Positions 1 to 6,169 of a DNA stretch of 7,669 nt are shown piece by piece. The translations under genes and the position numbers were made by a program. The DNA is from Gammaproteobacteria bacterium (lineage in GTDB: Bacteria > Pseudomonadota > Gammaproteobacteria > Eutrophobiales > Eutrophobiaceae). The notes beneath the pieces are model-generated. The model saw only the letters and a list, made by a program, of their open reading frames with translations. It was not told the origin of the DNA and did no database searches. Position 1 is the stretch's first letter, and every line of letters begins with the position of its first letter. The stretch covers positions 1 to 7,669 of the forward strand of contig JACQHV010000175.1 of assembly GCA_016198885.1 (NCBI GenBank), in the 5' to 3' direction.

Positions 1-1446
1 GTAGCAGGTCAGGTGCGGCTGAACCGTGAATCTCAGGAAGCAGTGTTAAAAACCCGCATGGTTCCGGCGCAGACAATACTGCCCAGACTGCAACGCAGCG
101 TGCGACAAACCTGTAATGCCACTAAAAAGAATGTGAATTTGCATCTTAACGGCGGTGGGACATTGATCACCAATGATGTGTTGAATGATATGGTGGACCC
201 CTTGATGCATATATTACGCAATGCGGTTGATCATGGCATAGAAGATACTGCGGGACGTATCGATGCAGGAAAGCCGGCGGAGGGTAATATTACTCTGGAA
301 TTTCAGCGTGATGGCAATCAAATACTCGTTCGTGTACAGGATGATGGAAGTGGACTGGATTTCACCGGCATCCGTCGCACAGCAGAAGAACATGGTCTGT
401 TGGCTCCGGGGCAGGAGGTATCTGAGGAAGAACTGGTGAATATGATCTTCAAACCAAATTTTTCCACCCGGACAAAGACCACTCAAATTTCAGGACGAGG
501 TATTGGTATGGATGCAGTCCATACCCGTGTTATGGAACTGGGTGGTAATTTACATATGAAATCGGAATCCGGCAGGGGTTGCGTGATAGAAATGAGGTTG
601 CCTGTCTCCCTGGTCTCAACGCATGCATTATTAGTAAGGGTGGGTCCTCAAATTATTGCAATTGCCAATCACGGGGTGCAACAAATCCTGTACTCGGGAG
701 ACGGTAAATTCTGTAATATTGGTGATGAACAGATCTTTCAAATGGGTGAATATGAATATCCCGTTAAATCACTGGTAACTTTGCTGAATATACAGGAACG
801 CCGCATAACCAACCGTCAGGATCGGCCAATTATCCTCGCGCAAACGCAGGAGAAGATATACGCACTACCTGTAGAGCATGTTATTGACAGCCGTGATCTC
901 GTAGTTAAGGACCTCGGGAAATATATCCCTAAATTACACGGTATCCTGGGCGCAACAATTTTGGGTGACGGCAGTGTTACTTCTGTACTGGATTTACCTG
1001 ATTTATTGCGTGATCCACATAGACATATTGATAATACCGGTGCCGGTATTGAACCTGAGATGGAATATAGTCTGCCTTTAGCCCTGGTGGTTGATGATTC
1101 ACTAAGTGCACGGCGTTCATTGGGAAAATTCCTGCAAGACTCTGGCTATGAAGTTCGTATGGCCAGAGACGGTATCGAGGCTGTTGAAATTCTCAATGTT
1201 TTGACTCCAAAACCCAATATCCTGCTTGTGGATTTGGAAATGCCGCGCATGAATGGTATCGAGCTGACAGCCCATGTGCGTAGCCATGAAGGAATTGCCG
1301 ATCTACCCATCATTATGGTTACCTCCCGCTCTACTTCAAAGCATCGGCTCCAGGCTGAACAAGCGGGTGTAAATGCATATTTCACCAAGCCATTTACCGA
1401 AGAAGAGTTACTGGAACGGATAGAACACTTGAAGACAAAAAATTGA
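1..1446 (+). CDS. chpA: ChpA/PilL-type hybrid chemosensory histidine kinase, C-terminal part (5' end outside window)
   Basis: This is the C-terminal part of a CheA-family hybrid kinase. The frame is open from base 1, so the start lies upstream; the GTG at 13 is internal. Numbering from base 1, the segment MRTRMVP-like (LKTRMVP) begins a CheA-type catalytic region. The HATPase shows an N box (HILRNAVDHGIE, residues 70-81), a G1 box (DDGSGLD, 114-120) and a G2 box (GRGIGMD, 165-171). A CheW-like domain follows (about 205-335), and then a receiver (about 360-480) with acidic pair D365/D366, phospho-acceptor D411 (VDLEMPRMNG), T441 and K463. HATPase-CheW-receiver order is that of ChpA/PilL, which in known systems controls type IV pilus twitching and cAMP signalling from the inner-membrane chemoreceptor complex. 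The Hpt domains expected upstream are not visible. The following CheW-domain gene supports the assignment. An ordinary flagellar CheA is less likely because CheA usually lacks a fused receiver. Confidence 0.9.
   Translation, partial: VAGQVRLNRESQEAVLKTRMVPAQTILPRLQRSVRQTCNATKKNVNLHLNGGGTLITNDVLNDMVDPLMHILRNAVDHGIEDTAGRIDAGKPAEGNITLEFQRDGNQILVRVQDDGSGLDFTGIRRTAEEHGLLAPGQEVSEEELVNMIFKPNFSTRTKTTQISGRGIGMDAVHTRVMELGGNLHMKSESGRGCVIEMRLPVSLVSTHALLVRVGPQIIAIANHGVQQILYSGDGKFCNIGDEQIFQMGEYEYPVKSLVTLLNIQERRITNRQDRPIILAQTQEKIYALPVEHVIDSRDLVVKDLGKYIPKLHGILGATILGDGSVTSVLDLPDLLRDPHRHIDNTGAGIEPEMEYSLPLALVVDDSLSARRSLGKFLQDSGYEVRMARDGIEAVEILNVLTPKPNILLVDLEMPRMNGIELTAHVRSHEGIADLPIIMVTSRSTSKHRLQAEQAGVNAYFTKPFTEEELLERIEHLKTKN
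505..525. repeat. Intragenic inverted repeat in the chpA HATPase region
   Basis: GGTATGGA-TGCAG-TCCATACC: perfect 8-base arms with a five-base loop, lying over the codons of the conserved G2 box region (GMDAVHT). It is exact in sequence, but its position over conserved coding sequence makes a functional role doubtful. Confidence 0.4.
1033..1050. repeat. Intragenic inverted repeat in the CheW-receiver linker of chpA
   Basis: AATACCGG-TG-CCGGTATT: perfect 8-base arms around a two-base centre, in the codons for the linker between the CheW-like and receiver domains. It shares the AATACC/GGTATT half-sites with the repeat at 6106-6123 but in the opposite arrangement. Possibly chance. Confidence 0.4.
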
Positions 1447-1457
1447 TTATCAAAGAA

Positions 1458-1485
1458 TTGAAACACGCAAAAAAAGGTTGATAAA
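1458..1485 (+). promoter_or_regulatory. Weak candidate promoter ahead of the ChpC-like gene
   Basis: TTGAAA (1458-1463, five of six -35 consensus bases), a 16-base spacer, and GATAAA (1480-1485, four of six -10 bases) lie in the 86-base gap after the chpA-type gene. The gap is AT-rich, so a match of this quality could arise by chance, and read-through from upstream would also express the gene. Confidence 0.2.
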
Positions 1486-1532
1486 ACGTATAGTCGCCTT
1501 TATTCCGGCCAAATATATTCGAATAAAAACTA

Positions 1533-2003
1533 ATGTCTGTGAGTAATGCCTGGTTATTGACATTTTCGGATAAACTCCATGCAGCTGTTGGAAACCTGGA
1601 AATGATCCACTTGCTACCGCATATCCCGGAACTCATAGAGGTCCCGCAGACACCTGCCTGGTGCCGGTATCTGGTAGCATGGCAGAATCTACGATTGCCA
1701 CTAATGGATATCAGATTATTTCTTGCGCTAAATCACCATGATAACGATAATTTTTCACATCAAAATAAAGTGATGGCAGGTATTGTTGCTTATCATCCAC
1801 AGAATGGAAATGTGCAAAAATACGGCGTCTTGTTGATGAGCGAGTTACCAGTGCGCATCGTCGTGGATGATCAACAATGGTGCGATTTACCGGAGTCGCC
1901 TGGCGGTTGGACAACACTTGCTATTTCCTGTTTTAATCACCCTGAACATGGTCCTGTCCCCATCCTGGATTTACCGCGAATTTTTTCTGACGTCTCTATT
2001 TAA
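1533..2003 (+). CDS. Stand-alone CheW-domain protein, ChpC-like
   Basis: A 156-residue protein consisting essentially of one CheW-like domain. It shows the alternating hydrophobic strands typical of CheW, a mid-domain segment LPLMDIRLFLAL (VPVIDLR-like in the family) and a C-terminal PVPILDLPRIF segment, which is the usual end of a CheW fold. CheW proteins are cytoplasmic adaptors that couple chemoreceptors to a CheA-type kinase. The position just after the ChpA-type kinase matches ChpC of the Pseudomonas Chp cluster, though the family-level call rests on domain and position only. It starts 86 bases after the kinase stop. The ATG at 1533 is preceded in frame by a TAA at 1524-1526, so only this ATG or the GTG at 1539 is possible; neither has a good Shine-Dalgarno. 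No chpB lies between this gene and the kinase. No signal peptide or membrane segment is seen. Confidence 0.8.
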   Translation: MSVSNAWLLTFSDKLHAAVGNLEMIHLLPHIPELIEVPQTPAWCRYLVAWQNLRLPLMDIRLFLALNHHDNDNFSHQNKVMAGIVAYHPQNGNVQKYGVLLMSELPVRIVVDDQQWCDLPESPGGWTTLAISCFNHPEHGPVPILDLPRIFSDVSI

Positions 2004-2141
2004 CAACGGAGGTTCAGACGCAATAGATTTGAATTTGATAAAGGTCCTGGTAAATAAAACTGCTTGCTTATTATGACTTGTAATTATTGTATGATTATGG
2101 TGTAGATTGCTTAACTGAAATATTTTTCATGTGACAAATTA

Positions 2142-3572
2142 ATGCTAAAACGGATACTGATTATCGATGATTCTGTTGAAGTTCGGGACCTTGTCAAATA
2201 CTGCATTGCACGTTTCTGGCCTGATGCAGAGATAGATCTCTACCATCCGAGCATGGGTGAGCCGACAGCGTCCTTTGCCTGGCACAAATATGACTTGTTA
2301 ATACTGGATTATCAATTGGGTCTTCCCAACCAGAATGGCCTGGACTGGCTGAAAAATATAAAGCGTTATCAGGGTATTCCACCAATTTTATTTATGACCG
2401 CATTCGGCAATGAAGATATTGCCGTGCGCGCTATTAAACTGGGGGCAGATGATTATTTAAACAAGGAAGTATTAACACCAAAACGATTTATTCAGTCAAT
2501 TGAAGAGATTCTCAGGGCACGAGGACAAAGTACTGAGGAAATCCATGGCAAATCCAGTCCTGTGATGCAGGAAAAAACAGTTGTGTTAAGCCCGGAGGAG
2601 TCGGAACGGGCAAGGGTACTTTCCCGGCAAGGTAAAGAGAAAGTGGATGTCCAAAAATCGACGATCTGGTCAAAAGAAGAGACGACCATGATGGGGCATA
2701 AAACGCTGCTTTTTGCACCGGAAACAGTTGAATCAATTGAAATTACGAAAACCGGCAGAGAACAAACCGTTCATTCCGACAAATCAAATCCTGCTGTACC
2801 GGGTTATAAAATAGTGCGAAAAGTCGGTGAAGGGGGAATGGCATCAATCTTCCTTGCCGAAAGGGCGGAGGATCAGTTACAGATCATTCTGAAAGTTCTC
2901 TACATCATGAATGATAGTAACCGGCAGATGCTGAGACGCTTTATACGGGAATACCGATTGATAGGAAAACTTGATCATCCGAATATCGCGCGTATTTATG
3001 AACGGGCATTTGCCGCAGACTTTGCCTATATTGCCATGGAGTATTGTCCCTCAGGAGATCTTTCTGCACGCCTGGATAAGGCGCTGCCAACAGAAACCGC
3101 TGTAAAATATATGCGTCAAATTGCAGACGGCATAGGCGCCGCCCATAAGGTTGGTATTATCCATCGTGATATGAAACCGGGGAATATTCTGTTCAGAGCA
3201 GATGATAGTATCGCGATCACGGATTTTGGTATTGCAATGACATTGGGTGCACAGAGTGAATTGACTGTAGCCGGTTCATTGGTAGGTACACTTCTCTATA
3301 TCAGTCCTGAGCAGATCCGTGGCAAGGAAATAGATAAATACAGTGACCTTTACAGTCTGGGTGTAATTTTTTACAAGATGTTGACAGGCAAATATCCGTT
3401 TATTGGCGAAACAGTAGAACAAATCCTGAATGCACATCTGACCGCCCGTGTCCCAAGACTCCCGAAGGAACTTGCCTCATTTCAACCTATTATTGATGGT
3501 CTCCTGGCAAAAGACCCCAATGAACGCTTCCAAAATGCCGAGGAATTTATTGTTGGGCTTGAATGGAATTAG
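2142..3572 (+). CDS. Response-regulator receiver fused to a Hanks-type Ser/Thr protein kinase
   Basis: A 476-residue, apparently cytoplasmic two-domain signalling protein. Receiver, about residues 3-125: acidic pair D9/D10, phospho-acceptor D56 (LILDYQ), T86 and K108; K108 is followed by Glu instead of the usual Pro. Linker, about 130-218: polar, Thr/Ser/Glu-rich, with three degenerate nine-residue repeats. Kinase, about 221-476: glycine-rich loop GEGGMAS (229-235), ATP-anchoring K251, likely alpha-C E270, catalytic HRDMKPGN (341-348; D343, K345, N348), DFG (361-363), SPE in place of APE (388-390), D402 and R462. All key catalytic residues are present, so an active kinase is expected. No transmembrane or PASTA segment is present, unlike many PknB-type kinases. 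It is the third gene in line after the ChpA-type kinase and CheW protein, 138 bases downstream, which suggests its receiver takes phosphate from that kinase (inference). The start ATG gives the classic receiver N-terminus; no strong Shine-Dalgarno is seen. Confidence 0.93.
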   Translation: MLKRILIIDDSVEVRDLVKYCIARFWPDAEIDLYHPSMGEPTASFAWHKYDLLILDYQLGLPNQNGLDWLKNIKRYQGIPPILFMTAFGNEDIAVRAIKLGADDYLNKEVLTPKRFIQSIEEILRARGQSTEEIHGKSSPVMQEKTVVLSPEESERARVLSRQGKEKVDVQKSTIWSKEETTMMGHKTLLFAPETVESIEITKTGREQTVHSDKSNPAVPGYKIVRKVGEGGMASIFLAERAEDQLQIILKVLYIMNDSNRQMLRRFIREYRLIGKLDHPNIARIYERAFAADFAYIAMEYCPSGDLSARLDKALPTETAVKYMRQIADGIGAAHKVGIIHRDMKPGNILFRADDSIAITDFGIAMTLGAQSELTVAGSLVGTLLYISPEQIRGKEIDKYSDLYSLGVIFYKMLTGKYPFIGETVEQILNAHLTARVPRLPKELASFQPIIDGLLAKDPNERFQNAEEFIVGLEWN

Positions 3573-3623
3573 CCCGGGAACTATTCATCCAATTGAACTG
3601 TTTCTGGATTAAAGATTTAACTT

Positions 3624-4211
3624 TTATTCAATACCTATATCGTCAATCTTGAGTTTAAGCACCATGAACTCAAGATTATTTGCAAGTAAACGTTCTCTCG
3701 CCTCCTGTAATTTATCCAGGTCTTTATAGGGTCCGACCCGTACCCGATGAAGAACGTCACGCCCGTTAATAACAACCCGCTGGATATCAGCATTAATCCC
3801 TAGCAATGCCAGCTCGGCCTTGACCTCATCAGCGGCCTCGTACTGCTGGAATGAACCCACCTGGAGGATATAAACGCTGGTTTTATCCACCAGGTCTTCT
3901 GCTTTATCCTGTTCACTCGCCTCCCATTCAGACACATTCACCTCCATGTTTGGCAGGATTTGATAGAAATCGAATTTCGGTTCAGGAATATTTTTCACTT
4001 TTTGATTAGAGATGGTTTCTGTATTTCCTGTATTTTCAATAACCAATTCAGGTTGCTCAGATATTTCCATGACATTCTGGTGTTCATGAAGATAGACGAT
4101 AAATGCAACGAACAGACCCATTACCAGACCTGTTATGAATGGTAATAATCCTTGCGATCTGACAGGCGAAGTTGTTTTATTGTGATTAATATTTTTGTAA
4201 TCTTTGGGCAT
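3624..4211 (-). CDS. Membrane-anchored SPOR-domain protein (FtsN/DedD-like)
   Basis: A 195-residue bitopic protein. Residues 1-20 are a short basic cytoplasmic tail, about 22-41 a single transmembrane segment (LLPFITGLVMGLFVAFIVYL), 42-110 a polar, acidic periplasmic spacer, and about 111-188 a SPOR domain (YILQVGSFQQYEAADEVKAE ... HRVRVGPYKD). The segment FDFYQILPNMEV (81-92 region) is a recurring feature of proteobacterial SPOR proteins found next to argS. SPOR domains bind denuded septal peptidoglycan, so a cell-envelope or division role is likely, but I do not claim it is FtsN itself. Its ATG overlaps the argS stop in a TAATG arrangement with a one-base overlap, implying translational coupling; a GGAAAA stretch at the end of argS may act as the ribosome binding site. 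In many gammaproteobacteria hslV and hslU follow; here the next gene is convergent. Confidence 0.88.
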   Translation of the reverse strand: MPKDYKNINHNKTTSPVRSQGLLPFITGLVMGLFVAFIVYLHEHQNVMEISEQPELVIENTGNTETISNQKVKNIPEPKFDFYQILPNMEVNVSEWEASEQDKAEDLVDKTSVYILQVGSFQQYEAADEVKAELALLGINADIQRVVINGRDVLHRVRVGPYKDLDKLQEARERLLANNLEFMVLKLKIDDIGIE

Positions 4212-5959
4212 TACATTTTTTCCGGCGCTGAAACGCCAAGCAGATTAAGGCCATTCCTGATGACTTGCCGGACAACGAAAATCAGACTGATACGCGCCTT
4301 GCGTAATTGTTCGGATTCAACCAGAAATTGACAGGCATTGTAATAAGTATGGAATTCATTGGCGAGATCCCGTAAGTAATATGCGACATGATGTGGCTCA
4401 TAATTTATGGCAGCAGCATGAACGATATCCGGATACCCTGCAAGATTTGCAAGCAATGACTGTTCCTGTGGTTCAATCAGCAGGCTGAATTCCGCGTTCC
4501 CGGCCTCAGGGGTGAAATCAAAACCTTTCTCATGCATCTGATGCAGGACACTGCATATTCGTGCATGGGCATATTGAATATAATATACGGGATTGTCATT
4601 AGATTGTGATTTGGCCAGTTCAAGATCAAAATCAAGATGTTGTTCACTTTTTCTCATGATATAAAAGTACCGGGTAGCATCTTTGCCTACTTCCTCTCGC
4701 AATTCTTTCAAGGTAACAAATTGACCTGAACGTGTTGACATCTGTACCTTTTCTTTTCCCCGAAAAAGTGAGGCAAACTGTACAAGCAGAATGTCAAGTT
4801 TTTCCGGATCCACACCTAATGCAGAGAGGGCAGCCTTGATCCTCGCAATATATCCATGGTGATCTGCCCCCCATATATCAATGGCCCTGGTATATCCGCG
4901 TTCAAATTTTAATTTGTGATAGGCAATATCAGACGCGAAATAGGTTGCCTGGCCACTGTCGCGCACAACTACCCGATCTTTTTCATCTCCGTATTTACTC
5001 GAGCAAAACCATAATGCCCCATCTTTCTCGTAAAGATACCCGTTTTCTTTCAATTGTTTAATGCAATTATTGACTTGATTTCCGGATAGCAGGCTGCGTT
5101 CTGAATACCAGTTGCTGTAGGTGATACCGAAATCCTGCAAGTCCGTACGAATCTCTTCAAGAATTTCATTCAGGCCCGAATCAAATATATATCTATAATT
5201 ATCTTCTCCAAGTGCTGTTTTTGTATATTTGATCAGTTCATCAAGTTGTTTCTCATCAGTTGTATCAGAATATTCAAGAATACTTTGTTCAGGTATGTCA
5301 CGTTGTAATGATTTACCCTTATCTGAATATATTTTTTCAGCGATGGACTTTATATACTCACCTTGATAAGCCTTGACAGGGAGCGTTATTTCATGTCCGC
5401 ATAATTGCAGATATCGTAGCCAGAGACTTATCGCCAGAATGTCCATCTGCCGGCCGGCATCATTTACATAATATTCCCTGTCGACCTTGTAACCGATTGC
5501 CTCAAGCAGATTGGCCACGGCCGCACCATAGGCAGCTCCCCGTCCATGACCGATATGCAGCGGTCCGGTGGGATTTGCGGACACAAATTCTATGAGTATC
5601 GGTTCACCCTTGCCGAAATCCGAACACCCATACTTTTCTCCGGCATCAAGAATGTTATTGATAATTTCAAGATAGGAATGTTTATTGAGAAAGAAATTGA
5701 TGAATCCAGGTCCTGCAACTTCAGTTTTCTCAACTAATTCTGATTTGGGGATATTATTGACAATCTTGTCTGCCAGTTCGCGCGGATTGGAGTTTATCTG
5801 TGTAGCTATTACCAAAGCGCAATTGCTCGAGAAATCACCGTGTCTATTATCACGAGGTTGTTCAATCTTTACACTATTGTCTATCGTGAAATCCAGACTT
5901 TCCTGTTTACGTAGTTTATCCAGGGCCTCATTCAGTAGTTGTTGCAGATGTTGTTTCAA
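4211..5959 (-). CDS. argS: Arginyl-tRNA synthetase
   Basis: A 582-residue class I aminoacyl-tRNA synthetase charging tRNA-Arg with arginine using ATP, cytoplasmic and essential. The N-terminal tRNA-binding (Arg_tRNA_synt_N) region covers about 1-90 (HGDFSSNCAL near 40-49). The catalytic core carries the HIGH signature in SANPTGPLHIGHGRG (127-141). The KMSK-equivalent loop is VQMSTRSGQFVTL (405-417), the degenerate form common in bacterial ArgRS. The C-terminal DALR anticodon-binding domain starts about 458 (YYIQYAHARICSVL) and ends in the typical NLLGVSAPEKM. Length is normal for the family. The start is a TTG: no in-frame ATG exists upstream, the frame meets TAA at 5969-5971, and AAGGGG lies five bases before the TTG. 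The stop overlaps the SPOR gene start by one base. It lies downstream of priA in the same direction, with its own candidate promoter in the 210-base gap. Confidence 0.97.
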   Translation of the reverse strand: MKQHLQQLLNEALDKLRKQESLDFTIDNSVKIEQPRDNRHGDFSSNCALVIATQINSNPRELADKIVNNIPKSELVEKTEVAGPGFINFFLNKHSYLEIINNILDAGEKYGCSDFGKGEPILIEFVSANPTGPLHIGHGRGAAYGAAVANLLEAIGYKVDREYYVNDAGRQMDILAISLWLRYLQLCGHEITLPVKAYQGEYIKSIAEKIYSDKGKSLQRDIPEQSILEYSDTTDEKQLDELIKYTKTALGEDNYRYIFDSGLNEILEEIRTDLQDFGITYSNWYSERSLLSGNQVNNCIKQLKENGYLYEKDGALWFCSSKYGDEKDRVVVRDSGQATYFASDIAYHKLKFERGYTRAIDIWGADHHGYIARIKAALSALGVDPEKLDILLVQFASLFRGKEKVQMSTRSGQFVTLKELREEVGKDATRYFYIMRKSEQHLDFDLELAKSQSNDNPVYYIQYAHARICSVLHQMHEKGFDFTPEAGNAEFSLLIEPQEQSLLANLAGYPDIVHAAAINYEPHHVAYYLRDLANEFHTYYNACQFLVESEQLRKARISLIFVVRQVIRNGLNLLGVSAPEKM

Positions 5960-5964
5960 GATAT

Positions 5965-5970
5965 CCCCTT
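5965..5970 (-). promoter_or_regulatory. Ribosome binding site deciding the argS TTG start
   Basis: The minus strand reads AAGGGG, then ATATC, then TTG. This is a near-ideal Shine-Dalgarno with a five-base spacer. It is the reason for choosing the TTG start, since an in-frame TAA sits just upstream and the next in-frame residues already belong to the conserved N-terminus. Confidence 0.75.
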
Positions 5971-5983
5971 AAAAAAGTTGCAC

Positions 5984-6012
5984 ATTGTAGCGTGCTACCA
6001 CAACGAGGAGAA
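5984..6012 (-). promoter_or_regulatory. Candidate sigma70-type promoter for argS
   Basis: On the minus strand a -10-like TACAAT (5984-5989, five of six consensus bases) is preceded at 17 bases by TTCTCC (6007-6012), a weak -35 with three of six matches. Initiation near 5977 would give a leader of about 18 bases that still holds the ribosome binding site. An imperfect dyad, GTAGC-AC-GCTAC (5987-5998), overlaps the -10. The call comes from consensus matching by eye. Confidence 0.35.
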
Positions 6013-6105
6013 GATAAGTCATTGACGATGGTGGATAACGTCTTTTAATAATGTCACAGAATTAATATCACCCGCTATACAAGGACCGGGCATCGGTTAC
6101 GAATT

Positions 6106-6123
6106 TGGTATTATTTAATACCA
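6106..6123. repeat. Perfect 8-base inverted repeat in the priA-argS gap
   Basis: TGGTATTA-TT-TAATACCA: two perfectly complementary 8-base arms around a two-base centre, midway between the priA stop and the argS start. Neither strand has a T-run after it, and the arms are AT-rich, so it does not look like an intrinsic terminator. It could be a protein-binding operator or a chance palindrome. The rest of the 210-base gap shows no ORF or RNA that I can recognise. Confidence 0.6.
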
Positions 6124-6169
6124 GCTAAATCGAGGATTTCCAGTCCTGGATACCACCCCCATATCTCTT

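Noticed and set aside
505..525. The 8-base inverted repeat in chpA as a regulatory hairpin
   Set aside because: It lies over codons for the strongly conserved G2 box region, so the protein sequence alone can explain the bases; it is kept as a repeat but not as a functional claim.
1478..1546. A 22-codon reading frame (TTG start after AAAAAGG) between chpA and the CheW gene, ending inside the CheW gene start
   Set aside because: Very short, non-ATG start, no recognisable sequence; the frame could easily be chance in AT-rich spacer.
2049..2063. A GG...GC pair resembling a sigma54 promoter before the receiver-kinase gene
   Set aside because: The GG-to-GC spacing is one base off and the flanking bases do not fit; no other convincing promoter was found in the 138-base gap either.
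1867..2076. A 69-residue plus-strand frame overlapping the end of the CheW gene and the following gap
   Set aside because: More than half is an out-of-frame reading of the CheW gene; no ribosome binding site or recognisable motif.
3555..3575. GGGCT/AGCCC stem at the end of the receiver-kinase gene as a terminator
   Set aside because: Only five pairs, an 11-base loop, and no U tract afterwards.
5546..5972. Plus-strand reading frames over argS
   Set aside because: They lie wholly or mostly opposite a well-conserved synthetase, have no recognisable domain and no independent start signals.
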